This document shows positions 24,946-33,873 of a DNA stretch of 64,000 nt, in pieces. Positions within the stretch are counted from its first letter, which is position 1. Every line of letters starts with the position of its first letter. Under the pieces are notes generated by a model. It saw only the letters and a program-made list of their open reading frames with translations, was not told where the DNA came from and ran no database searches. The translations under genes and the position numbers were made by a program. The stretch is from JBJXFE01 sp046153875 (GTDB lineage: Bacteria; Planctomycetota; Phycisphaerae; Phycisphaerales; UBA1924), in NCBI GenBank assembly GCA_046153875.1, contig JBJXFE010000043.1, forward strand, positions 1 to 64,000. The letters run 5' to 3'.

Positions 24946-27240
24946 ATGAAGTACGCCGCTCGACTGGATCGGATCGCCGGAAGCGCGATCACCCTCGGCT
25001 GTCTCGGTGTCATCGGGTTCACCACCGCCGCGCGGGCGGACGAGGATGACAAGAAGTACCTGAGGACGCCGCCGTTCATCGGCCCGATCGTCCGGTACAA
25101 CCAGCTTCCGCCGGGCGGCGCCGGGCCGGACGGCACGTTCCCGATGCAGAACGTCAATCTCGCGACGTGGATCCCGCTGAGTAACTTCCCGGGCTTCGCC
25201 GGCGCGACTCAGACGCTCGCGGCCGACATCTGGGGCTACACCTCGCCCAGCGGGCGGGAGTACGCCTTGATCGGAGTGGGCTGGGGCACGGGTGTGGTTG
25301 AAGTGACCAACCCCGCCAGCCCCGTGATCCTCGCGGTGGTGCCCGGCGCCAACAGCCAGTGGCACGACACCGCCGTGGTCGGCAACTACGCCTACACGGT
25401 GAGCGAGGGCGGGCAGGGCATCCAGGTCATCAACCTCTCGCAGGTGGACGCTGGCATCGTGACGCACGTCGGCAACGTCATGCAGGGGGGTCACTCGAGC
25501 ACGCACACGCTGCTGCAGAACGCGGCGTCGGGCCATGTCTATGTGTGCGGGGCGAACCTCGGCGGCGGGGGGCTCCTTCCCGTGTCCACCGCCAACCCCA
25601 ACGCTCCGGTCTTCTCCGGCCCGGGGTGGACGGATACGTACGTGCATGAGGCCTGGATCGAGACCTACACGTCCGGCCCGTACGCGGGCAAGGAGATCGC
25701 GTTCCTGTTCATCGGTGGCTCGGGGCTGGCGTTCGTGGACGTGACCAACAAGAACGCCCCGATCGAACTGTACCAGAGCCCCACGGGAACCAACGGTCCG
25801 TACCCCGGCGAGAACTACAGCCACCAGGGGTTCCTCTCCGCCGACAAGAAGTACCTCTACCACAACGATGAGATCGACGGGCCATCCGGCTCGAACCCAG
25901 TCCCGGCCATGCTGACCCGGGTGTTCAACATCGAGAATCTCGCCAACCCGCGCCTCACCGCCGTCTTCACCAACGGCCTGCTCGCTGTGGACCACAACGA
26001 GTACGTCCACAACGGCTACCTCTACCAGTCGAACTACCAGAGCGGGATGCGCGTATGGGACCTTTCCGAACCTCTCAGCCCGGTCGAGGTCGCCTATCTG
26101 GACACGTACCCGTCGAACAACAGCAACGGCTATGGCGGGAACTGGGGGAACTATCCGTTCTTCGCGAGCGGCACCATCGTTATGTCGGACAGGCAGAACG
26201 GCCTGTTCGTGCTGAAGGTCTCCCTCCTGAAGCTCAACCCCGCCGCGACTCCGGCGGCGTTGACGCCGGGCCAGGCCACGCCGGTGACGGTGCAGGTGAG
26301 CGCCAAGGATGCCCAGGTCAATCCCGCGTCGGTCCGCATGCACGTGAGCGTGAACGGCGGTTCGTTCTCGCCCATCGCGATGAGCAGCGCGGGCGGCGGC
26401 GCCTACACGGCGAGCATCCCGACGAAGAGCTGCAACGATCGCGTGCGCTACTACTTCTCGGCGGACACCACCGACGCCGTGCCGCGCACGTTCACGGCGC
26501 CGCTGACGGCCCCGGCCGCCTTCTATTCGGCGACAGCGCAGTCCGGTCAGACGACGGTGTTCTCCGACAACTTCCAGAGCGACACGGGCTGGACCGTCGC
26601 CAACACGGCGGTCACCGCGGGCGCCTGGGCCCGCGCCGTCCCCGCTGCCAACGGCGGCCAGGGCTCCGCGATCGGGGATGCGGACGGATCGGGGATGGCC
26701 TATGTCACCGGCAACGGCGCCAACGAGGACCTCGACGGCGGGCCGACGCGCCTGCTTTCGCCGCTCTTTGACCTCTCGGGCGCGCCCGAGGCCGTGGTGA
26801 CCTACAGCCGCTGGGTGATCAGCGTCATCGGCACCACCGACACCCTCGTCACCGAGGTTTCCAACAACAACGGCACGACCTGGACCCAGGTCGAGAGCCT
26901 CGGCCCGTCCTCGGGCGGTTGGCAGCCCAAGTCGTTCCGCGTGGCCGACTACGTCGCGCCGACGGCCCAGGTCCGGGTCCGATATTCGATCTCGGACACG
27001 GGCACGCCGGCGTCGCAGACCGAGGCGGGGATCGACGCGTTCTCGATCACGTCGCCCGACTGCGGCTCGACGTGCTACGCGGACTGCAACGAGAGCGGCA
27101 ACCTCACCGTGGCCGACTTCGGCTGCTTCCAGGGCAAGTACGTCCTGGGGGACCTGTACGCCGACTGCAACGCCAGCGGTACGCTGACCGTGGCGGACTT
27201 CGGTTGCTTCCAGGGCCAGTACGTCCTCGGGTGCCCGTGA
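24946..27240 (+). CDS. Choice-of-anchor B (LVIVD-repeat) secreted protein with GC-type dockerin
   Basis: This 764-residue secreted protein has a signal peptide ending near ARADED. Residues about 60-430 match the choice-of-anchor B layout with LVIVD-type propeller repeats (GVVEVTNPASPVILAVVPG, GIQVINLSQVD, AFVDVTNKNAPIELYQSP, NHEY-like DHNEYVHNGYLYQSNY). An Ig-like domain with CNDRVRYYFSAD follows, then the shared beta-sandwich (DGGPTRLLSPLFDLSG, SNNNGTTW), then two dockerin segments ending GCP. GGAG lies about 10 bases before the ATG. The Ig/sandwich/dockerin tail matches that of the M14 carboxypeptidase. Confidence 0.88.
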   Translation: MKYAARLDRIAGSAITLGCLGVIGFTTAARADEDDKKYLRTPPFIGPIVRYNQLPPGGAGPDGTFPMQNVNLATWIPLSNFPGFAGATQTLAADIWGYTSPSGREYALIGVGWGTGVVEVTNPASPVILAVVPGANSQWHDTAVVGNYAYTVSEGGQGIQVINLSQVDAGIVTHVGNVMQGGHSSTHTLLQNAASGHVYVCGANLGGGGLLPVSTANPNAPVFSGPGWTDTYVHEAWIETYTSGPYAGKEIAFLFIGGSGLAFVDVTNKNAPIELYQSPTGTNGPYPGENYSHQGFLSADKKYLYHNDEIDGPSGSNPVPAMLTRVFNIENLANPRLTAVFTNGLLAVDHNEYVHNGYLYQSNYQSGMRVWDLSEPLSPVEVAYLDTYPSNNSNGYGGNWGNYPFFASGTIVMSDRQNGLFVLKVSLLKLNPAATPAALTPGQATPVTVQVSAKDAQVNPASVRMHVSVNGGSFSPIAMSSAGGGAYTASIPTKSCNDRVRYYFSADTTDAVPRTFTAPLTAPAAFYSATAQSGQTTVFSDNFQSDTGWTVANTAVTAGAWARAVPAANGGQGSAIGDADGSGMAYVTGNGANEDLDGGPTRLLSPLFDLSGAPEAVVTYSRWVISVIGTTDTLVTEVSNNNGTTWTQVESLGPSSGGWQPKSFRVADYVAPTAQVRVRYSISDTGTPASQTEAGIDAFSITSPDCGSTCYADCNESGNLTVADFGCFQGKYVLGDLYADCNASGTLTVADFGCFQGQYVLGCP

Positions 27241-27294
27241 CCGGGGGGCCGGCCCCCGGGGCGGCCAAGTGTGTTGAAACGGCGTAATGACCGA

Positions 27295-27321
27295 CCCAGG
27301 GACCCGTGTCCCTGGGTTTTT
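27295..27321 (+). terminator. Rho-independent terminator after the choice-of-anchor gene
   Basis: A 9-bp stem (CCCAGGGAC/GTCCCTGGG) with a 4-base loop is followed by TTTTT, 55 bases past the stop. Confidence 0.9.
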
Positions 27322-27681
27322 CGTTACGAGAAGCATGTCCACCCCGCCGAGCGTGCCGAGCAGCGGCGCGCCCGTCGGGTGACTGATAGGGTCTTCGGTC
27401 GACCGTCGGCCCGGCGGTCTGGGCAGGATGTCGCAAGGCCAACGACGGGGTGGCATGTACACGAGATGCCCCCATCTCGCGCGTGCCGCCGCGGACCCCG
27501 CTGAACGGTGGGTCGTTGCGCATTTGCCCTGTTGCCGGGGTCGGGTTTCGTGTAAGCTAGGGAACAGGTTTGTTCAGGCTCGCGCATACGCCGGGCCGCG
27601 GTGAGCCGTGGAGGGTGTCCCTGTCTAGCAGGGGCTCGTGTCCGCAACGGATTCTCGGGACAACACAGAAAGGGTTGAAGC
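27322..27681 (+). other. Intergenic region with promoter and leader of the first subtilase gene
   Basis: About 360 bases lack a gene. TAAGCT with an upstream TG (27551-27558) and GTTGCC 16 bases before it could be a promoter, giving a leader of about 120 bases. The leader contains a GC-rich hairpin-prone stretch around 27595-27640. No named riboswitch is recognised. Confidence 0.35.
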
Positions 27682-29985
27682 ATGCATCGGAACGGACTGG
27701 GGAGGATGACGGTGGCGCTGGCGGTGTGCGCGGGTACGGCGTTGTCCGCGTATGCGGATCGGGCGGTGGTGCCCGCGTCGGCGCGGACGCTCTCGGTGCC
27801 CGGCTCGGCGATGACGATCGCGACGTGGAACGATCGCGGCACCCCGATGACGGCGGTCAGCCTGAACGGCGGCGCGTTCGCCGCGATGCAGGCGGCGGAC
27901 TACCGCATCAAGCTGACGTACTACCCGTTCGATCCGCTCAAGGGCACGCCCGCCGTCCCGACGGCGCTGACGGCCGGACCCGAGAACGAGCTGTTCCTGG
28001 TGCAGTCGTGGGCGGCGCCGATCCAGCCGATGCAGGAGGCCATCCAGGCCGCCGGCGGCACGATCGAGCGCTACGTCGCCGACTGGACCCTCGTGGTCCG
28101 CCTCACGCCGGAGGCGAAGGCCGCGGTGCAGAACCTGCCGTTCGTCCGCTGGGTCGGCGCGTACCACCCCGCGTACCGGGTTGACCAGGACACGCTGAGC
28201 GCGCTCGCGTCGGTGAGCGACGCGCCCGCGCGCTACTCGATCGAGACCATGCGCTCCGGACCGCAGCAGCAGCAGGCCCTGAAGGCGATGATCGAGTCGA
28301 TGGCGGGTGCCTCGGTCAACGTGATGACGCTCGATCAGTACCGCATGGAGGCGACACTGACGCCCGCTCAGCTGCTGGCGGTCGTCCACCGCAACGAGGT
28401 CAACTTCATCGATCCGTGGCGCGGCCCGGGCGGGACGGACATGAACCTGATCCGCCAGCAGGGCGGGGCGGTCCCGACGCTCTCGACGGCGCCGGCGCCG
28501 GGCCCGTTCACCGGGCAGGGAGTGCGCGGCGAGATCTTCGACACCGAGGTGACGGGGGCGCACCCGCAGTGGGCCGGCCAGGCGCCGCTGATCCACGGCG
28601 TCAACGGTAACTCGGGTACCCACGGCTCGAGCTGCTACGGCATCAACTTCGCCACCGGCACAGGCGACGCGAACGCGACGGGCATGTGCCCGCAGCGCGA
28701 ACAGGGCATCTTCTTCCATTACCCACAGGTCACCAGCTTCGGCGGCGCTCAGACCCGCTTGGCCACGAACACCCAGCTCGTGGATCCGCTGGGCAACCTC
28801 CGCGGCCACTACCAGACCAGCTCGGTCGGCAACGCTCAGATCACGACGTACTCGACCATCTCCGCCGAGACGGACAACTACCTGTTCCTGGTTGACCTGC
28901 TCAGCTGCCAGAGCCAGAGCAACACCGGCAACATGACGTCGCGCCCCGAGGCATGGGCCAAGAACATCCTCTCGGTCGGCGGCGTCACCACGAACGAGAC
29001 GCTGGTCTGGACGAGCCACACGTCGTCGGGGGCGAGCTTCGGCCCCGCGAGCGACGCGCGCGTCAAGCCCGATCTCTGCCACAGCTACCTGCAGATCTAC
29101 ACGACGACCGCCGGCGTCGCCTATACGCAGTTCAGCGGAACGTCGGGGGCGACCCCCATTACCGCCGGGCACTTCGGGCTGCTCCACCAGATGTGGCACG
29201 CGGGCGTGTTCCCCGGCCACGGCGGGGCCCCGGGCACGACGGTGTTCGGTGATACTCCCAAGTCCTCGACGTCCAAGGCGCTCATGGTCAACCAGGCGCA
29301 CCAGTACAACTGGCTGGCGGGCGGATCGAACGTCAACCTCACCCGGGCACGCCAAGGCTGGGGCGTGGCGCACCTGGCCAACCTCTACAACATCCGCAGC
29401 AAGACGTTCATCGTCAATGAAACCGACGTGCTCACGGCCCTCCAGACCAAGGCCTACACGGTGGTGGTCGCCGCGGGCGAGCCGGCGCTCAAGGTCACGA
29501 TGGTCTACAAGGACCCCCAGGGCAACCCGGCGGTCCAGGCCCAGCACCGCATCAACAACGTGGACCTCAAGGTCACGTCGCCCGCGGGCGCCGTCTACTG
29601 GGGCAACAACGGCATGACCGGGTCGCTCTGGACGGTCGTTGGCGGCGCCGCCAACGTCAAGGACACTGTCGAGAACGTCTTCGTCCAGAACCCCGCGGCG
29701 GGATCGTGGACCGTCGAGGTGATCGCGGCCGAGGTCGTCGCGGACGGCAACCCCGCCACGGCCGGCGTGAACGACGTGAAGTACGGGCTGGTCGTCGGCG
29801 GAGCGACCGAGGCCAGTTGCTACGCGGACTGCAACCTGAGCGGCAGCCTCACGGTCGCCGACTTCGGCTGCTTCCAGGGCAAGTACGTCCTGGGCGACAT
29901 GTACGCCGACTGCAACGCGAGCGGCACGCTCACCGTCGCCGACTTCGGCTGCTACCAGGGGCTGTATGTCGTCGGTTGCCCGTAA
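27682..29985 (+). CDS. Secreted S8 (subtilisin-like) peptidase with GC-type dockerin, paralogue 1
   Basis: This 767-residue secreted serine peptidase has a signal peptide to about residue 25. An N-terminal propeptide-like region spans about 30-265. The catalytic triad is D287 (EIFDTEV), H314 (THGSSC) and S488 (GTSGATP). The Asp follows D-T-E rather than D-T/S-G, and the Ser box is GTSGATP rather than GTSMAxP. A jelly-roll or P-domain-like region follows, then two dockerin segments ending VVGCP. AAGGG precedes the ATG. A paralogue of 1057 residues lies directly downstream, separated by a strong terminator. Confidence 0.88.
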   Translation: MHRNGLGRMTVALAVCAGTALSAYADRAVVPASARTLSVPGSAMTIATWNDRGTPMTAVSLNGGAFAAMQAADYRIKLTYYPFDPLKGTPAVPTALTAGPENELFLVQSWAAPIQPMQEAIQAAGGTIERYVADWTLVVRLTPEAKAAVQNLPFVRWVGAYHPAYRVDQDTLSALASVSDAPARYSIETMRSGPQQQQALKAMIESMAGASVNVMTLDQYRMEATLTPAQLLAVVHRNEVNFIDPWRGPGGTDMNLIRQQGGAVPTLSTAPAPGPFTGQGVRGEIFDTEVTGAHPQWAGQAPLIHGVNGNSGTHGSSCYGINFATGTGDANATGMCPQREQGIFFHYPQVTSFGGAQTRLATNTQLVDPLGNLRGHYQTSSVGNAQITTYSTISAETDNYLFLVDLLSCQSQSNTGNMTSRPEAWAKNILSVGGVTTNETLVWTSHTSSGASFGPASDARVKPDLCHSYLQIYTTTAGVAYTQFSGTSGATPITAGHFGLLHQMWHAGVFPGHGGAPGTTVFGDTPKSSTSKALMVNQAHQYNWLAGGSNVNLTRARQGWGVAHLANLYNIRSKTFIVNETDVLTALQTKAYTVVVAAGEPALKVTMVYKDPQGNPAVQAQHRINNVDLKVTSPAGAVYWGNNGMTGSLWTVVGGAANVKDTVENVFVQNPAAGSWTVEVIAAEVVADGNPATAGVNDVKYGLVVGGATEASCYADCNLSGSLTVADFGCFQGKYVLGDMYADCNASGTLTVADFGCYQGLYVVGCP

Positions 29986-30038
29986 TCGGACCTTGCCCGG
30001 GGCTCTGACCGCCGGCGGGTGAACGCATCGTGAACGAA

Positions 30039-30068
30039 GGGCCGCCCCGCGACGGGGCGGCCCTTTTT
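30039..30068 (+). terminator. Rho-independent terminator after subtilase 1
   Basis: An 11-bp perfect stem (GGGCCGCCCCG/CGGGGCGGCCC) with a 3-base loop is followed by TTTTT. Confidence 0.92.
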
Positions 30069-30263
30069 CGTGCCCGGCTTGCGGGCCCGACCGCGCGAAA
30101 CAGCCCGCCCCTGGAACCTCACCCGGGCAGCGCCGGCAGGAAAGACCGGCCCGGGGGTTGACCGGACCGCTACGCGCGGTAGCTTTAGTCGGAGGGGATG
30201 GCGATCGGGGCGGGCCGCCGGCGGCGGCCGCGCGCACGTTGTGGGGACATCACGGAGATCGGT

Positions 30264-33200
30264 ATGAACCGTTCCACGCGAGGCGGCGGGATTGTGGCGG
30301 CGGGCGTGTTGGCGGTTGCGGCGGGGCTGGCCTCCGCGGCCGGGGCAACGGGCGAGGAGGCACCGATCCGAAACAAGGCAGGCGACTCCCCGGCGGGCCG
30401 CGTGGTCAAGGCGCGCACGATCGCGATGCCGGGGTCCGCGGCGATCGTGCGTTTGTGGGACGAGGTCGCGCCGTCCGGGGCCGTCACACACTGGCACGCC
30501 GTGAGCACCGACGGGCGTGCGTTTTCTCGCGCGATCCCGACGACGTACGAGGTTCGGCTGCGCTACGCCGATTTCGACCCTCTGGCGACAACGCCGGTTG
30601 TCGCCCAAGGGCTCGTCGCGCCCGCGGAGACCCGCTCGTACCTTGTGCAGTTCGTCGCCCCGCCGATCGAGCCCATGCGCGACGGCGTGCGTGCCCTCGG
30701 CGGGACGGTCCACCGATTCCTGACGGACCACACGCACATCGTGCACCTGCCGCCCGGCGCGGCGGCGAAGGTCGCGGCGCTCCCGTTCGTCCGCTGGGTC
30801 GGCCCGTACCACACCGCGTACCGGCTGGAGGAGTCGATCCTGGCCGACGCCGTCGCCGGGGCCGACGCTCCGCGTCCGGAGCGGTTCCTGATCGAGATGC
30901 TCGAACGCGGCCCCGCGGCGCAGGAAGCCGTCGCGGCGCGTGTCCGCGCCCTGGGCGGCGAGGTCAACCTGATGCTGCCGCAGGGATTCCGGATCGAGGC
31001 GACCATGCCGCTCGAAACCCTGCTCCACATCGCGGCGATGGACCAGGTGCTCTTCGTCGGCCGCTGGGGACCGCCGGGCGAAGACATGAACATCGCGCGG
31101 CAGATCGGCGGCGCCGAAGCGCTCGAGGCCGCGCACGGATACACCGGGCAGGGCGTGCGCGCCGAGGTGATGGACAGCGGCATCCGCGCCACCCACGTCG
31201 CCTTCCAGACGCCCGCGGCGCTGATCCACGGCACGAACAACCTCGATTTCTCGCACGGCACCTGCGTGTACGGCATCGTCTTCGGGTCCGGCGTGGGCAA
31301 CCCATCCGCGCGCGGCATGCTCGCGGGGCGGGAGCAGGGGATCTTCTCGTCGTTCTATGGGCTGACGAACCGGTACACGCACTCGCAGGAGCTGGTGGCG
31401 TCGGGCGGGGCGTACCGTGCCGTGTTCCAGACCAACAGCTGGGGCAGCGCGCAGGGCACGACCTACACCCCGGTCACCGCCGAGATGGACGACATCATCT
31501 TCGACCTGGACCTGCTGATCACGCAGAGCCAGAGCAACACGGGCAACCAGCAGTCGCGCCCCCAGGCGTGGGCCAAGAACATCGTGTCGATCGGCGGGGT
31601 GGTCCACAAGAACACGCTCGCCCGCGCCGACGACCTCTGGCAGGGCGCGAGCATCGGGCCGGCCGCCGACGGGCGCGTCAAGCCCGACCTGACCCACTTC
31701 TATGACCTCATCGCCTGCACGGGCAGCGCGAGCGACACGGCGTACGTGACCGACTTCGGCGGCACCAGCGGCGCGACACCCATCGTGGCCGGGCACTTCG
31801 GGCTCTTGTTCCAGATGTGGCACGAGGGCGCGTTCGCGGGGTTCGGCGGGGGCTCGACGGTGTTCAACAGCCGCCCGCGGTTCAGCACCGCCAAGGCCGT
31901 GATGATCAACACCGCGTACCAGTACCCGTTCACGATGCCGACGGCGAACCTGTCGCGCGTGAAGCAGGGCTGGGGGATGCCCGACCTCGCCCGCCTCGAC
32001 GCGTTCCGCGACCAGACGTTCATCGTCAACGAGACGGACCTCGTGACGCCCGGGGGCGCGCGGGGGTACGTCCTGGCCGTCGCGCCGGGCACCGAGGTGC
32101 TCAAGATCACGATGACCTACGCCGACCCGCAAGGAACAACGTCCGCCAGCCAGCACCGGATCAACGACCTGTCGCTGCGGGCCACGTCGCCCTCGGGAGT
32201 GGTGTACTGGGGGAACAACGGGCTGCTCGACGGCGTGTGGTCCGTGGCCGCGGGGCAGAGCAACACGAAGGACACGGTCGAGAACGTGTTCATCCCGCTG
32301 CCGGCCCCCGGGAACTGGCTCGTCGAGGTCCTGGGCGATCAGATCGTGCAGGACGGTCATGTGCAGACGCCGGCGCTGGACGCGGACTTCGCGCTGGTCG
32401 CGCACCCCGTCGAGCTCCAACTGCCCGTGGAGATCGCGCTCCCCAACGGGGCGCCGACGCTGCTCGCGCCCGGAACGCCAGCGGTGATCGACGTGGAGGT
32501 GACGCCCGGGTTCCAGACGCCCGCGCCCGCGACGGCCAGGCTGTTCTACCGAGCCTCCGGGGCCGGCGCGTTCACGGAGTCACCGCTGACGCACGCGGGC
32601 GGGACGAGCTATACCGCCACGCTCCCGCCGTTTGCGTGCGGGCAGACGCCGAACTATTACTTCAGTGCCGCGGGCGACGGAGGCGGGACCGTCACCCTGC
32701 CCACCGGGGCGCCATTGCAGTTCTACGCCGCCGAGGTCGGGACGATCCTCACCCTGCACCAGCACAACTTCGAGCAGGACCCGGGTTGGACGGTGGAGAA
32801 CACACTGGTCCAGGACGGCCCGTGGGAGCGCGGCACGCCCGCGGGCGGCGGCGGGCTCGGCGACCCGCCCACGGACTACGACGGCTCCGGCCAGTGCTGG
32901 GTGACGGGCCTGGCCGCGGCGTCGGACGTGGACGGCGGGCCCACGGTGCTGACCTCCCCCGTGTTCAACCTCACCGGAGTACCGCTGGCGACGGTGCGCT
33001 TCGCGCGCTGGATGTACACGAACGAGCCGACGACCTCGGACAACCTCGTCGTCGAGATCTCCAACAACGGTGGGGCGTCGTGGCAGACCGTCGAGTCGAT
33101 CGGCGGCGCGATCCAGGAGTGGAAGATCAAGTTCTTCCGCGTGTCGGACCACTTCACCCCCAACGCCAATGTTCGCCTGCGGTTCTCCGTCAAGGATGAC

Positions 33201-33437
33201 CCGCTCAACTCGCTCACCGAAGCGGCGATCGACGACTTCCGGATCACCACCTTCTCATGCACCAACATCTGCTACCCGGACTGCAACGCCAGCGGCAACC
33301 TCACCGTCGCCGACTTCGGGTGCTTCCAGGGCAAGTACGTGCTGGGGGACCCTTACGCCGACTGCAACAACAGCGGAACGCTCACCGTCGCCGACTTCGG
33401 GTGCTACCAGGGGCGGTACGTCCTCGGATGTCCGTGA
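30264..33437 (+). CDS. Secreted S8 (subtilisin-like) peptidase with beta-sandwich and GC-type dockerin, paralogue 2
   Basis: This 1057-residue secreted peptidase has a signal peptide to about residue 30. It is similar to the preceding subtilase throughout the first roughly 740 residues, including the propeptide-like segment (FVRWVGPYHTAYR). The triad is D304 (VMDSGI), H331 (SHGTC) and S502 (GTSGATP). It carries an extra Ig-like domain and the shared beta-sandwich (DGGPTVLTSPVFNL, SNNGGASW, EAAIDDF) before two dockerin segments ending GCP. ATG at 30264 is chosen because CGGAG lies upstream and a signal peptide begins there; the frame is open 22 codons further. Confidence 0.88.
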   Translation: MNRSTRGGGIVAAGVLAVAAGLASAAGATGEEAPIRNKAGDSPAGRVVKARTIAMPGSAAIVRLWDEVAPSGAVTHWHAVSTDGRAFSRAIPTTYEVRLRYADFDPLATTPVVAQGLVAPAETRSYLVQFVAPPIEPMRDGVRALGGTVHRFLTDHTHIVHLPPGAAAKVAALPFVRWVGPYHTAYRLEESILADAVAGADAPRPERFLIEMLERGPAAQEAVAARVRALGGEVNLMLPQGFRIEATMPLETLLHIAAMDQVLFVGRWGPPGEDMNIARQIGGAEALEAAHGYTGQGVRAEVMDSGIRATHVAFQTPAALIHGTNNLDFSHGTCVYGIVFGSGVGNPSARGMLAGREQGIFSSFYGLTNRYTHSQELVASGGAYRAVFQTNSWGSAQGTTYTPVTAEMDDIIFDLDLLITQSQSNTGNQQSRPQAWAKNIVSIGGVVHKNTLARADDLWQGASIGPAADGRVKPDLTHFYDLIACTGSASDTAYVTDFGGTSGATPIVAGHFGLLFQMWHEGAFAGFGGGSTVFNSRPRFSTAKAVMINTAYQYPFTMPTANLSRVKQGWGMPDLARLDAFRDQTFIVNETDLVTPGGARGYVLAVAPGTEVLKITMTYADPQGTTSASQHRINDLSLRATSPSGVVYWGNNGLLDGVWSVAAGQSNTKDTVENVFIPLPAPGNWLVEVLGDQIVQDGHVQTPALDADFALVAHPVELQLPVEIALPNGAPTLLAPGTPAVIDVEVTPGFQTPAPATARLFYRASGAGAFTESPLTHAGGTSYTATLPPFACGQTPNYYFSAAGDGGGTVTLPTGAPLQFYAAEVGTILTLHQHNFEQDPGWTVENTLVQDGPWERGTPAGGGGLGDPPTDYDGSGQCWVTGLAAASDVDGGPTVLTSPVFNLTGVPLATVRFARWMYTNEPTTSDNLVVEISNNGGASWQTVESIGGAIQEWKIKFFRVSDHFTPNANVRLRFSVKDDPLNSLTEAAIDDFRITTFSCTNICYPDCNASGNLTVADFGCFQGKYVLGDPYADCNNSGTLTVADFGCYQGRYVLGCP

Positions 33438-33873
33438 ACGGCAGGGTTGGCCAATCCTGAGGCGCCCATAATCGCGCGCAAGTGCGCGACGACCTCAGCC
33501 GCTCGGCAGACGGTCCGCGGCGGTTCGGGCAACTTTTGGCCCGATGATCCGGGGCACGAATCAGACAGGCTTCTGTTGGGTACCTGGTTGTTGCGGCGGC
33601 GCGACACGCCCCACAAATCACGATCTCGATGACGAGATTTTGCTTGCGGTATTTGTGCCGCGCGTGTAGTCTGGGAGGCGCAGGGGAGTTACCGCTCGTG
33701 TTCTGGTGCGGGCGGTGTGTTCGCCGGTTTCGACCGGTGAGGAGCAATGGGCCGCCGGGCGTCGGCGGTGGGAAGGGATACGAGGTTCCAAACAGGGTGG
33801 CGGGAGGCGCTGACGCCGCGCTCCGCCGGTGTCCCGGTGAGGAACAGGAATCCGAGAAAGAAGGAGACGGTTC
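33438..33873 (+). other. Intergenic region and long leader before the last dockerin gene
   Basis: These 436 bases hold no gene. A good promoter candidate lies at 33644-33672, giving a leader of about 195 bases that is rich in GC hairpins (CCGGTTTCGACCGG near 33726). A small hairpin (ATCTCG/CGAGAT) lies just before the promoter. I could not match the leader to a known riboswitch. Confidence 0.4.
33644..33672 (+). promoter_or_regulatory. Candidate sigma-70-type promoter
   Basis: TTGCGG (33644-33649), a 17-base spacer ending in an extended TG, and TAGTCT (33667-33672). Confidence 0.5.

Noticed and set aside
33700..33873. Riboswitch in the long leader before the last dockerin gene
   Set aside because: Hairpins are present, but the conserved cores of cobalamin, SAM, TPP, glycine or FMN riboswitches could not be identified.
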